A stretch of DNA of 41,461 bases from Bacteroidota bacterium. GTDB lineage: Bacteria; Bacteroidota; Bacteroidia; Sphingobacteriales; Sphingobacteriaceae. The stretch spans positions 1-41,461 of the forward strand of contig JABDHD010000026.1 of the NCBI GenBank assembly GCA_013285685.1, given 5' to 3'. Numbering within the stretch: position 1 is the stretch's first letter; each line of letters begins with the position of its first letter. The notes below the pieces were generated by a model that made no database searches, had not been told where the DNA came from, and saw nothing but the letters and a program-made list of their open reading frames with translations. This document shows positions 23,817 through 31,740 of the stretch, piece after piece. The translations under genes were made by a program, and so were the position numbers.

Positions 23817-23930
23817 TTTTACCACAGAGAGACACAAAGAAGACGCAGAGGGCACAAAGTTTTAATGGTTTTTCAGCTTATTTTTTCTCTGTGTTCTTTG
23901 CGCCTTCTCAGTGGTCTTTGTGGTTAAAAT
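23817..23930. repeat. AACCACAAAG-type inverted repeat, copy 3 (best preserved)
   Basis: The left arm 23817-23859 (TTTTACCACAGAGAGACACA onward) pairs imperfectly over about 43 bases with the right arm 23885-23930, whose complement starts ATTTTAACCACAAAGACCAC. A T-rich loop lies between. It is related to the copies at 7029-7127 and 14222-14315 and follows the tilS stop by 46 bp, where it may also act as a 3'-end structure. Confidence 0.75.
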
Positions 23931-23966
23931 TAAGCGTGCAAATAATCATATTATCAAGTTAACAAC

Positions 23967-24452
23967 ATGGGCGATAAACCGGTCTTTACGGAAAAGCAAT
24001 ACCTGGGCAGGGAGTGGATCCCCGTTACGATACGGCTGGTGCTGGCGGCTTGCTGTTTTGCCGCCTATACGTTTAATTTTTTTAATGATCCGGCAAATAA
24101 GGCCGATATTTTGGCGCTGGTAGGGATGGGGATCATTGTTATTTCAATCATTATGGGTTTTTTGCTGCACTACCGAACCCGCGTTCAAAATAAAAGCGTG
24201 CTGATCGACGGGCTTTGGACCACACGGCTGGTAAAGATCGATTTGAACAGCATCGTAAAAGTTGAAAAAAAAGAATATAGCCGCTACCTTTTTAACAATC
24301 CCGTTTACAACCTCCACTCTAAAGGCACCATTCGCTTTTTCGCCTCCGGCAAATACGCCATCTACCTCACTGACCGCGACGACCTGGTGTATATCATCGG
24401 CTCGCAGCATGCAAACGAACTTTTGAGGGCGATAGAGGGGGAGATGCACTAA
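23967..24452 (+). CDS. Small membrane protein, PH-like, unknown function
   Basis: 161 residues. Two transmembrane helices near the N-terminus (about 22-44 and 52-72, 'IRLVLAACCFAAYTFNFF' and 'GMGIIVISIIMGFLLHY') are followed by a roughly 85-residue soluble part with 'LNSIVKVEKKEYSRYLFNNP' and 'YAIYLTDRDDLVYIIGSQ', resembling the bacterial PH-like modules found after paired helices. I do not recognise a specific family. The start at 23967 was preferred because it precedes the hydrophobic segments. Its last codon and stop (His-TAA) lie inside the left arm of an inverted repeat. Confidence 0.7.
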   Translation: MGDKPVFTEKQYLGREWIPVTIRLVLAACCFAAYTFNFFNDPANKADILALVGMGIIVISIIMGFLLHYRTRVQNKSVLIDGLWTTRLVKIDLNSIVKVEKKEYSRYLFNNPVYNLHSKGTIRFFASGKYAIYLTDRDDLVYIIGSQHANELLRAIEGEMH

Positions 24453-24543
24453 GATTTATAGGATGTAAAGGATTTTAGGATTAGCTATTTTCAAATATCA
24501 AAGCGTCCTGTAAATCCTAAACCATCTTAAAAATCTTAGTGCA
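24445..24543. terminator. Inverted repeat spanning both stop codons of convergent genes
   Basis: TGCACTAAGATTT (24445-24457) is exactly complementary to AAATCTTAGTGCA (24531-24543), and pairing continues imperfectly inward (TAGGATG..., ...TTTAGGATT). Both convergent genes end with a His codon and TAA inside these arms. It probably works as a two-way transcript end. Confidence 0.65.
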
Positions 24544-25648
24544 AGACAAGGTCGCTCGTCACCGGGTAATGATCGGACAGTTGTTTTTCGGTAACCTTGT
24601 AACTGGCGACATCGAATTGGGGGCTGCCCATAATGTAGTCGATCTGGTAATTGGGAAATTTGCCGTTATAGGTACGGCCGATACCCGAGCCTTTTTGGCG
24701 AAAGGCGTTTTTTAATCCTTCGGCCATAAAGTTTACGGCATATGAGGATGGGGTATCATTAAAGTCACCGGCAATGATATAAGGGTAGGGGCATTTTACC
24801 GCATCTTGCTTAACCTTTTCCACCTGGGTGCTTCGTTTAATAAATGCGGCTTTTAGTTTGCTGCCCAACCGGCGTGCCGAAGTCATGTCGGTATTTCCCT
24901 CGTGCGTGATGCTGTTGATGTATTTGTAGTCTTCCGGGTCGAAACGGATGGATTGCAGATGAACGCTATAGATCCGGAATTTTTTATCCCCTTTTGCCAG
25001 GTCGATATAAATGCATTCATTTTCACTCGCCTTGCCGGTAAAGCTGATCAAGCCGTGGCCGATGATATCATACTTCGAAAAAATAGCGATGCCGATCGCT
25101 TCGGTGCTGTTGTATATGGCCGGCTCAAAATAGTAATGGCCGGCGCCCGTAACCTGAACAATGGAATCGCGCATATCATACTGTCCGTGCATGCGCGAAT
25201 AAAACTCCTGAAAACAGATCACGTCGGGTTGTTCCTGCCGGATGATCTCCAGTATTTCATGTTTGGTTGAAACGTCGTTACTTGCGCCGTAACGTTTAAA
25301 GTTATGCACATTATAGGTCATCACACGGATGTTGTTGGTATCAGCCGGCTTAACGGCGCCGTTGGACGAGGCGCGAAAACCTATGGTGTTGTTGAGCGTG
25401 TTCCATCCGCACAAAACACAAACGACAGAAATAAGCCAAAGCCATTTGCGGCGGAGCAGCCACCAGGCGACGAGGATGAGATTGGCTGTTAATAAAACAG
25501 GATAGGCTAAACCGAAAAACGAAAACTCCCAAATGGTTTTAGGATTGATAGCGGCGGCAAAGTAGCTGAATAGGAGCGACAGGGACAAGAGGACATTTAA
25601 CCATAAGATGATCTTATCAAGAAAGGTCAATTTGGTTTTAGCCTTCAT
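24536..25648 (-). CDS. Membrane-anchored endonuclease/exonuclease/phosphatase family protein
   Basis: 370 residues. Three hydrophobic segments fill the first 90 residues (for example 'IILWLNVLLSLSLLFSYFAAA' less its last residue, and 'WLWLISVVCVLCGW'). From residue 108 comes an EEP domain: 'RVMTYNVHNFKRYG', 'PDVICFQEFYS', 'FRIYSVHLQSIRF', 'YIIAGDFNDTPSS', 'IDYIMGS' and the closing 'LSDHYPVTSDL'. All expected metal and catalytic residues (N, E, D-x-N, D, DH) are visible. EEP enzymes cut phosphodiester or phosphate-ester bonds in nucleic acids or lipids; the substrate is unknown. Its start overlaps the upstream rhomboid gene by 11 bp, so they are co-transcribed. Confidence 0.88.
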   Translation of the reverse strand: MKAKTKLTFLDKIILWLNVLLSLSLLFSYFAAAINPKTIWEFSFFGLAYPVLLTANLILVAWWLLRRKWLWLISVVCVLCGWNTLNNTIGFRASSNGAVKPADTNNIRVMTYNVHNFKRYGASNDVSTKHEILEIIRQEQPDVICFQEFYSRMHGQYDMRDSIVQVTGAGHYYFEPAIYNSTEAIGIAIFSKYDIIGHGLISFTGKASENECIYIDLAKGDKKFRIYSVHLQSIRFDPEDYKYINSITHEGNTDMTSARRLGSKLKAAFIKRSTQVEKVKQDAVKCPYPYIIAGDFNDTPSSYAVNFMAEGLKNAFRQKGSGIGRTYNGKFPNYQIDYIMGSPQFDVASYKVTEKQLSDHYPVTSDLVLH

Positions 25649-26507
25649 TATTGCTTGCCCGGAATAATATTTCTTTTTCCTGTTTGGTAAGGCTGTCGTA
25701 GCCTGATTTTGAAATTTTGTCTAATATCATGTCAATTTCTTCCTGTCGCGGAAGTTCGTTGCGGCCTCTTGATGGGTTTTTGGCAACAACCTTCAGCTTT
25801 GGCCTCGGCTTGAACAGGTTGGTGATGCCGGCTATCCAATCATGGCCATTTTGAAGTTGCCGTATATAAATAAAGCCCATAAGCGCGCCGCCCAGGTGCG
25901 ACAATTCGCCACCTGCATTAAAGCCGGTGATGCCCAGGAAGTCAATGATCACAAAAAACAAAGCCAGCCATTTCAATTTTACCGGGCCGATCAAAATTAA
26001 GGGGATGGTATAATCGGGCAGTAATGTTGCCGTGGCGACAATAATAGCCATAACGCCCGCCGATGCGCCCGCAAGAATGCTGGTGTCGGCAAGGTGATTC
26101 TGCGTGTAAAACGGGAATAAATTGTACGAAACCACAAAGAAAATGGCGCCCGCAAAGCCCCCCATAAGATACAACCCCATGGTGCGGTTTTTACCAAGAT
26201 ACTCTTCAAATATCTGGCCTATCCAGTAAAGCCATAGCATATTGAAAAGAATGTGAAAAACGCCGTCATGAAGAAACATGTAAGTAAGCGGCGTCCAAAA
26301 ATGCCTGGCCAGAACAGGTAACGATGCGGGAAGCTGTAGGTAATGATCGCTAAAATAGTCGATGAACCCTGAGCGGAAAATGAAACGCTCCAACACCGAA
26401 AGGATATTCACCAGTAAATAAACAATAATATTAATTCCGATCAGCAGGTTTAGCTTGCTGCCGGAGTGAAGCATTTTGTGTTGAATATCTTTCCAGAGGG
26501 TGCTCAT
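25638..26507 (-). CDS. Rhomboid-family intramembrane serine protease (copy 2)
   Basis: 289 residues with about six transmembrane helices and a 70-residue basic cytoplasmic tail. The rhomboid signatures are present: 'FHILFNMLWLYWIG' (helix 2), the catalytic Ser in 'GASAGVMA', and the catalytic His in 'ELSHLGGALMGF'. Rhomboids cut transmembrane helices of other proteins within the membrane. The C-terminal tail ends in 'SKSGYDSLTKQEKEILFRA', which is common in Bacteroidota rhomboids. The gene sits downstream of a second rhomboid gene (118-bp gap) and overlaps the EEP gene by 11 bp. Targets are unknown. Confidence 0.9.
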   Translation of the reverse strand: MSTLWKDIQHKMLHSGSKLNLLIGINIIVYLLVNILSVLERFIFRSGFIDYFSDHYLQLPASLPVLARHFWTPLTYMFLHDGVFHILFNMLWLYWIGQIFEEYLGKNRTMGLYLMGGFAGAIFFVVSYNLFPFYTQNHLADTSILAGASAGVMAIIVATATLLPDYTIPLILIGPVKLKWLALFFVIIDFLGITGFNAGGELSHLGGALMGFIYIRQLQNGHDWIAGITNLFKPRPKLKVVAKNPSRGRNELPRQEEIDMILDKISKSGYDSLTKQEKEILFRASNNEG

Positions 26508-26625
26508 AAAGCCTAAAAACGCTTACCTAAGATAACCATATTTTTCAAAAAAAGTTGCATGCTTTTTTCATTTTACAATTAATAAACAGTAACGATATTT
26601 CGGGCTGGTTTGTAACAAGACCAGG

Positions 26626-27333
26626 CTACCGGTAACGCCATATTTTTATCAGCAAAAACCCAAGCAGCGCGCCGCCCAGGTGAGCAAAATGCGCAACGTT
26701 ATCGCCGCTAAATTGCCCGAAACCCGAGATAATTTCAATAACAATGTAAACCGGGATAATGTATTTTGCCTTAACCGGAACGGGAATAAACATGATCATC
26801 AGTTCCAGGTCGGGGTAAAGCATAGCGAAAGCCACAACCACTCCAAATATTGCACCCGATGCGCCGACAGTAGGGCCGCGGTATATATCGAACAGTTTTT
26901 GGGCGTGATCACCGAATTGCAAATAGGTCGATTCCAGGTTTGGTTGTAAAATGGTGAATCCACCGGTGATATTATGTACCTCAACAGCCTGTGCAAACAT
27001 CTGAATTAAAGCGGCGCCGATGCCGCAGATAAAGTAAAGGTTAAAAAACTTCTTCGGCCCGATAGCGTATTCCAATATCGGCCCAAACGAAAACAGCGCA
27101 AACATATTGAACAGGATATGCGCCCAGCCACCATGAACAAACATGTAAGTAAGCAGCTGCCATACCCGGAAATGTGGCGAATCAAAATAAAATAATCCAA
27201 AATTACTAACAACCACGTCATTGTACTTGCCTTCGCTCCATATAATGAATGGGATAAAACAGATCAGGTTAATGATCAGCAGATTTTTTACAACAGGAGT
27301 AAGATTTGCGAAAGGGGATTGCCTGTAAGCCAT
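26626..27333 (-). CDS. Rhomboid-family intramembrane serine protease (copy 1)
   Basis: 235 residues. It has a short N-terminus, about six transmembrane helices, 'VHGGWAHILFNMFALFSFG', the catalytic Ser in 'GASGAIFG' and the catalytic His in 'HFAHLGGALLGF'. All active-site residues are present, so it should be an active protease. Compared with the neighbouring rhomboid it lacks the cytoplasmic tail and has an extra loop of about 35 residues before the Ser motif. It lies 30 bp downstream of mutL on the same strand, the first of three genes (rhomboid, rhomboid, EEP) in a likely operon. Confidence 0.92.
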   Translation of the reverse strand: MAYRQSPFANLTPVVKNLLIINLICFIPFIIWSEGKYNDVVVSNFGLFYFDSPHFRVWQLLTYMFVHGGWAHILFNMFALFSFGPILEYAIGPKKFFNLYFICGIGAALIQMFAQAVEVHNITGGFTILQPNLESTYLQFGDHAQKLFDIYRGPTVGASGAIFGVVVAFAMLYPDLELMIMFIPVPVKAKYIIPVYIVIEIISGFGQFSGDNVAHFAHLGGALLGFLLIKIWRYR

Positions 27334-27363
27334 AGTTATAAGTTAAACCCCGCACCGGCGGGA

Positions 27364-29220
27364 TCATTTTTCAAATCGTTCTAATAGTTCTTCAACGGTA
27401 AAAGTGGTGATCACCTGCTTGCCATTCAATGCAACATTCGGCATCTGGCAGGCAAAAAGCTGGTCGATCAATAAATTCATTTCCTCCAATGACATCTTTG
27501 TGCCCGCTTTCGTTGCAGCGTTGCGCGCTAATGACCGTGCCAGGCTATCGCGCTTATCCAGCTTTAATACGGCCTGGTTGTTTTTATAGCCCTCTATCAG
27601 CTGCTCCAGTATCTCGCCTTCCGCCGCATTTCCCAGGTCGGCCGGCACGCCTTCAACAACAACGCTATTCTTTCCAAACTCGCGGATGTCAAATCCGAGC
27701 GCACGAATATCGGGTAAAAGTTCCTTTAATAACTCAAAATCACCGCTATTTAATGTAACAGATTGCGGAAAAAGGCTTTGCTGGCTCACCCCTGAGTGAT
27801 TTTGCAGCTGCTGCAGGAAACGCTCGTACAAAATTCGCTCATGGGCAGCCTGCTGGTTGATCACCATAAAGCCTGATTTTATCTGCGACAGGATAAACCG
27901 GTTATGTATCTGGAAAAGCTGCCGCTCGCTGGGTTTGTTCAACTCCTGGTCATCAACTGCTATGCTTTTTTCGGTATGCATTTGCTGCTGAATGATCACC
28001 TCTTTTTTACTGATCTCGTACAGCGTGTCCCAGTTTTGGGGTATCGGCGAATCCCGGTATCCGCCTGTATTTCGCAAAAAAGGGATTTCCCTTTCCACCT
28101 TTTTTTCAGCGAGGAACGGGTTATAATCGGGGTTGAACGCAATGGTAGGCGCAACGATCTCCTCAAACGGCTTAGGTGTTACCAAATGCTCAATACTGTT
28201 TTCCTGGTCGAAGTCCAGGCTTGGGGTGATATTATATCGGCCCAGTGAGCGCTTTACCGCCGAGCGGACTATTGCATAAATGGTTTGCTCATCCTGGTAT
28301 TTGATCTCGGTTTTTGTTGGATGAACATTGATATCAATTTTAGCGGGGTCTATCTCGATAAAAAGCACATACAGCGGGAAGGTATCTTCAGGCAATAGCT
28401 CCTTAAAAGCCATCAGCACAGCATGATTCAGGTAGGCATCGCGTATAAAGCGGTTGTTGACGAAAAAGAACTGTTCGCCGCGGGTTTTTTTGGCGAATTC
28501 GGGCTTGCCCACAAATCCGCGAAGTTTGATCACATTGGTATCTTCCTCAACCGGCACCAGGCGCTCGTTATAATTATTACCGAAAAGATGAACGATCCTT
28601 TGCTTAAGCGTTGCTGCCGGCAGGTGATAAATTTCCTGCCCGTCGTGATGCAGGCTAAAGAATACCAGGGGATTTGCCAATGCTACCCGCTGAAATTCGT
28701 CGATGATGTGACGCATCTCCACCGGGTTGCTCTTTAAAAAGTTGCGGCGCGCGGGGGTATTGAAAAAAAGATTTTTAACGCAGATAGAGGTCCCTGTTTT
28801 AACCGAACAGGCTTGCTGGCTCAATACCTCCGAACCCTCGATGATGATGCAGGTGCCCAGTTCGTCTTCATGGCGGCGGGTTTTTAGCTCCACCTGTGCT
28901 ATCGCCGCGATGGAAGCCAGCGCTTCACCCCTGAAACCCATGGTCCGGATGGCAAAAAGGTCTTCCGCTTTGCGGATCTTCGACGTGGCATGGCGCTCAA
29001 AGCTCATGCGGGCATCAGTCAGGCTCATGCCGCCGCCGTTATCGATCACCTGTATCAGCGATTTTCCGCCGTCTTTGATGATCAGCTGTATCTTGTCTGC
29101 TCCCGAATCCAATGAATTCTCAACCAGTTCCTTTACCGCCGAGGCGGGCCGTTGCACCACTTCGCCGGCAGCTATCTGGTTAGCTACGGCATCCGGTAAA
29201 AGCTGTATAATATCTGGCAT
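27364..29220 (-). CDS. mutL: DNA mismatch repair protein MutL
   Basis: 618 residues from the chosen ATG at 29218-29220, which gives the family start 'MPDIIQLLPDAVANQIAAGEV'; an in-frame ATG seven codons upstream is less likely. The N-terminal GHKL ATPase is complete: 'VKELVENSLDSGA', 'VIDNGGGM', 'RHATSKI', 'GFRGEALASIAAI'. The dimerisation and possible endonuclease domain is at the C-terminus. There the endonuclease motif DQHA(x)2E(x)4E is changed to 'NQQAAHERILYE' (about residue 455), and the usual ACK and CPHGRP elements read 'ARNAA' and 'CQMPN', so nicking activity is uncertain. MutL links MutS mismatch recognition to repair. Confidence 0.95.
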   Translation of the reverse strand: MPDIIQLLPDAVANQIAAGEVVQRPASAVKELVENSLDSGADKIQLIIKDGGKSLIQVIDNGGGMSLTDARMSFERHATSKIRKAEDLFAIRTMGFRGEALASIAAIAQVELKTRRHEDELGTCIIIEGSEVLSQQACSVKTGTSICVKNLFFNTPARRNFLKSNPVEMRHIIDEFQRVALANPLVFFSLHHDGQEIYHLPAATLKQRIVHLFGNNYNERLVPVEEDTNVIKLRGFVGKPEFAKKTRGEQFFFVNNRFIRDAYLNHAVLMAFKELLPEDTFPLYVLFIEIDPAKIDINVHPTKTEIKYQDEQTIYAIVRSAVKRSLGRYNITPSLDFDQENSIEHLVTPKPFEEIVAPTIAFNPDYNPFLAEKKVEREIPFLRNTGGYRDSPIPQNWDTLYEISKKEVIIQQQMHTEKSIAVDDQELNKPSERQLFQIHNRFILSQIKSGFMVINQQAAHERILYERFLQQLQNHSGVSQQSLFPQSVTLNSGDFELLKELLPDIRALGFDIREFGKNSVVVEGVPADLGNAAEGEILEQLIEGYKNNQAVLKLDKRDSLARSLARNAATKAGTKMSLEEMNLLIDQLFACQMPNVALNGKQVITTFTVEELLERFEK

Positions 29221-29255
29221 CGTGTAAAAATTCCCTTGCAATCTCTTTTCGACGC

Positions 29256-29285
29256 GAAATTAATTATTTGATACCATAACTTTAT
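29256..29285 (+). repeat. Promoter-like 30-bp repeat, copy 1
   Basis: An A/T-rich block with GAAATTAATTATTT then CATAACTTTAT. It is identical at 25 of 30 positions, without gaps, to copy 3 (30016-30045) and related to copy 2 (29641-29670). It lies 32 bp before the small unknown gene and could be an UP-like element plus a -33 region. Confidence 0.6.
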
Positions 29286-29317
29286 CGTTTGATGCGTATA
29301 GTTAAAGCTTATGACGT

Positions 29318-29644
29318 ATGGCTGGTTTAAATTCAGTTTTTGACGATTTTCAAAAGATAGCGGAGATATTGATTACGATCAGGAACAAGATTAATCTGAA
29401 GACGGATGTGGCATGGACTGGCAATGATAGCCCGGAGCAACTTATCGATTACCTGAACGGCTATATTCAAAAGATTCTGGCGGGAGACTCTGAAACACAT
29501 TCGAAAGTTTGGGAGAAATTCACCGCCACAGGCACTTACCAGGAATTATCCATCTCCAATGGTTGGGAAAATGAGTACATAGAACTGTCAAAGCAATTTG
29601 ATTACTATCATGAAAGGATCAGAGCGGTAATTCCCGCAACATAA
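29318..29644 (+). CDS. Unknown 108-residue protein
   Basis: 108 residues, acidic, without signal peptide or membrane segments, predicted mostly helical ('VFDDFQKIAEILITIRNKINL', less its last residue; 'QLIDYLNGYIQKI'). I do not recognise a family. It is divergent from mutL and is preceded by the promoter-like repeat copy 1. Its stop codon overlaps the start of repeat copy 2. The frame, codon use and upstream signal make it more likely real than chance, but this cannot be shown from one sequence. Confidence 0.55.
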   Translation: MAGLNSVFDDFQKIAEILITIRNKINLKTDVAWTGNDSPEQLIDYLNGYIQKILAGDSETHSKVWEKFTATGTYQELSISNGWENEYIELSKQFDYYHERIRAVIPAT

Positions 29645-29670
29645 TTAATTATCTGAAGGCATAACTTTGT
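29641..29670 (+). repeat. Promoter-like 30-bp repeat, copy 2
   Basis: ATAATTAATTATCTGAAGGC followed by ATAACTTTGT. It matches copy 3 at 23 of 30 positions. It starts at the stop codon of the unknown gene and is followed by the inverted-repeat element instead of a gene. Confidence 0.6.
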
Positions 29671-29705
29671 TGGGTTTGGTTCCGTCGTAGAAAGGTGTGG
29701 TGAAT

Positions 29706-29960
29706 GGTTTAAAACCAGGAATGTTCGAAACGTTAAAATAATTGCAGCCGCGCTCTTTCCGCCGCAGGCGAAGAGAGGGTCGAGCAGCGCAGCGCACTCG
29801 GGGTGAGTCAACCCAGCGGACATTACCGCTAATGCATTAGCGCCACTGTCCGCCGGGTTGACTCACCCTGCCACTCCGCCTAAAGGCGGATCGGCATCCC
29901 TCTCTTCCACAAGCGGGAAAGAGGGATAAGGAACGTTTCGAACACGCAAGGGTTTAAACC
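29706..29960. mobile_element. Inverted-repeat element B (MITE-like) with nested cruciform
   Basis: The 255-bp segment is bounded by imperfect 29-base inverted ends (GGTTTAAAaCC...TGTTCGAAACGTT and its complement). The innermost 13 bases, TGTTCGAAACGTT (29722-29734) and AACGTTTCGAACA (29932-29944), are perfect. The centre is a nested palindrome: GGGTGAGTCAACCC/GGGTTGACTCACCC (29801-29814 and 29855-29868), GCGGACA/TGTCCGC, then CGCTAATGCATTAGCG (29827-29842). There is no coding frame. Parts match element A at 10375-10507. It occupies most of the 455-bp gap before the amidohydrolase gene. Mobility is inferred from structure only. Confidence 0.65.
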
Positions 29961-30015
29961 TATCACTATCCGGCATTTCTTTAGAACCAGAGATACTGAG
30001 AAACGAACCGACATA

Positions 30016-30045
30016 GAAATTAATTATTTAGCGGCATAACTTTAT
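30016..30045 (+). repeat. Promoter-like 30-bp repeat, copy 3
   Basis: GAAATTAATTATTTAGCGGC followed by ATAACTTTAT, closest to copy 1. It sits 55 bp upstream of the amidohydrolase start and overlaps a candidate -33 region. Confidence 0.6.
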
Positions 30046-30070
30046 GCGCTTCGTATTGTATATACTTTTG
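30041..30070 (+). promoter_or_regulatory. Candidate promoter of the amidohydrolase operon
   Basis: TTTA (30041-30044, one base off TTTG), 18 bases, then TACTTTTG (30063-30070), an exact TAnnTTTG match. The predicted leader to the ATG at 30100 is about 24 bases. Confidence 0.5.
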
Positions 30071-30099
30071 TAGCTTACGCACTTTTTACAAATCGCCTT

Positions 30100-31740
30100 A
30101 TGAAGAGATTTTTGCCCATGCTTCTGCCCTTGCTTCTGTTTGCCGCCGCATGTAAAAACAAAGAGTATAACGCCGACCTTATCATCAAAAATGCCGTCGT
30201 TTATACGGTCGACAGTAGCTTTAGCACAGCTGACGCTATCGTTGTTAAGGGCGGCAAGATCATTTCGGTTGGCAAGGGCGACACCATTGAGCAAACCTAC
30301 CTGGCGAAGGAAGTCATCGATGCCGGGGGCAAACCGGTTTATCCGGGGTTTATTGATGCCCATGCCCACTTTTACGAATACGGATTAAGCTTGCAGGAAG
30401 TGAGGCTTGAAAATACAAAAAGCTGGCGCGAGGTTTTAGACTCTGTTGGCGCCTATGCCCGCAGGAACCCGGAAGGCTGGATTACGGGCCGCGGATGGGA
30501 TCAGAACAAGTGGGTTGGGAAAGAATTCCCGGATAAAGCTAAGTTAGACTCGATGTTCCCCGTGCGGCCGGTAATACTGACACGTATTGACGGGCACGCG
30601 CTGATAGCTAACCAGGCTGCCCTCAATATAGCAGGCATTAAACCGGGCCAGGCAATAGCAGGCGGAGTAATTGAAACGATCAATGGTAAATTGACCGGCG
30701 TACTGGTTGATAATGCAAAAGGCCTGGTTTTGAAGAAAGTACCACCGCCCAATGACAGTGTTACCAATAAAGCGCTGCTGGCGGCCCAAAAAAACTGTTT
30801 CGGCGTAGGGCTAACCACTGTTGAAGATTGCGGCCTGCCCTATACCATGATAAATACCATTGCGCAGCTGCAGCATAAAGGCCAATTAAAGATGAGGCTG
30901 TATGTAATGCTGTCGGACAGTCCCGACGATTATGCCTATCTGTTTAAACGCGGTGTTTACAAAACTCCGGGATTGGACGTTCGCGCCTTTAAAATGTATG
31001 CCGATGGCGCTTTGGGCTCTCGCGGGGCCTGCCTGTTACAGCCTTACAGCGATCAGAAAAACGCAAGCGGCTTTTTGCTGAGCAGCCAGCAGCACTTTCA
31101 GCAGGTGGCTGAAAAACTGGCTGCAAAAGGATTCCAATTATGCACCCATGCCATCGGGGATTCTGCTAACAGGGTAATTTTGAAAGTGTACGCCAGTGTT
31201 TTAAAAGGCAAAAACGATCGCCGCTGGCGCATCGAACACGCCCAGGTTTTGGCGCCCGAAGATATTCACATGTTTGGCGATTATAGCATCATCCCCTCTG
31301 TTCAACCCACGCATGCTACCTCGGATATGTACTGGGCTGGGGAAAGGCTGGGAAAGAAACGGTTGAAAACCTCGTATGCGTATAAACAACTCCTGCAGCA
31401 AAATGGCTGGCTGCCGCTTGGAACGGATTTCCCGGTTGAAAATATTAGTCCCATCTATACGTTTTATGCCGCGGTGGAACGCAGAGATTTGAAAGGCTTT
31501 CCGACAGGCGGATTTCAGCCCGAAAATGCGCTTACGCGCGAGGAAGCGCTAAAAGGTATGACCATATGGGCGGCAAAGGCAAACTTCGAAGAAAAAGAAA
31601 AAGGCAGCATTGAGACTGGCAAATATGCCGACTTTGTAATATTGGATAACGACATCATGAAAATTGACGGGGCAAACATCCCCCACGTTAAAGTGTTGAA
31701 GACTTATATAAACGGCGAAAAGGTTTATGAGAAAAAATAA
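30100..31740 (+). CDS. Amidohydrolase lipoprotein (YtcJ-like, amidohydrolase 3 family)
   Basis: 546 residues. The N-terminus 'LLPLLLFAAAC' is a lipoprotein signal with Cys18. The metal-dependent hydrolase fold follows: 'PGFIDAHAHF' (HxH metal ligands), 'GRGWDQNKW' and 'DGHALIANQAAL' typical of the YtcJ group, 'KMYADGALGSRGA', 'THAIGD', 'IEHAQV' and 'GTDFPVE' with the closing Asp ligand. Such enzymes hydrolyse N-substituted amides or cyclic amides; the substrate is unknown. Its end overlaps the next gene by 14 bp, so the two are translated from one mRNA. The location would be the periplasm or an outer lipid leaflet. Confidence 0.92.
   Translation: MKRFLPMLLPLLLFAAACKNKEYNADLIIKNAVVYTVDSSFSTADAIVVKGGKIISVGKGDTIEQTYLAKEVIDAGGKPVYPGFIDAHAHFYEYGLSLQEVRLENTKSWREVLDSVGAYARRNPEGWITGRGWDQNKWVGKEFPDKAKLDSMFPVRPVILTRIDGHALIANQAALNIAGIKPGQAIAGGVIETINGKLTGVLVDNAKGLVLKKVPPPNDSVTNKALLAAQKNCFGVGLTTVEDCGLPYTMINTIAQLQHKGQLKMRLYVMLSDSPDDYAYLFKRGVYKTPGLDVRAFKMYADGALGSRGACLLQPYSDQKNASGFLLSSQQHFQQVAEKLAAKGFQLCTHAIGDSANRVILKVYASVLKGKNDRRWRIEHAQVLAPEDIHMFGDYSIIPSVQPTHATSDMYWAGERLGKKRLKTSYAYKQLLQQNGWLPLGTDFPVENISPIYTFYAAVERRDLKGFPTGGFQPENALTREEALKGMTIWAAKANFEEKEKGSIETGKYADFVILDNDIMKIDGANIPHVKVLKTYINGEKVYEKK

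Noticed and set aside
27364..29241. Longer MutL start at 29241
   Set aside because: The extra seven residues precede the conserved MutL start and are not family-like; the ATG at 29218-29220 fits better.
29706..29960. Integron attC-type site or insertion sequence
   Set aside because: No integrase or transposase gene, no cassette gene, and the stem layout does not match the attC core sites; a MITE-like element fits better.
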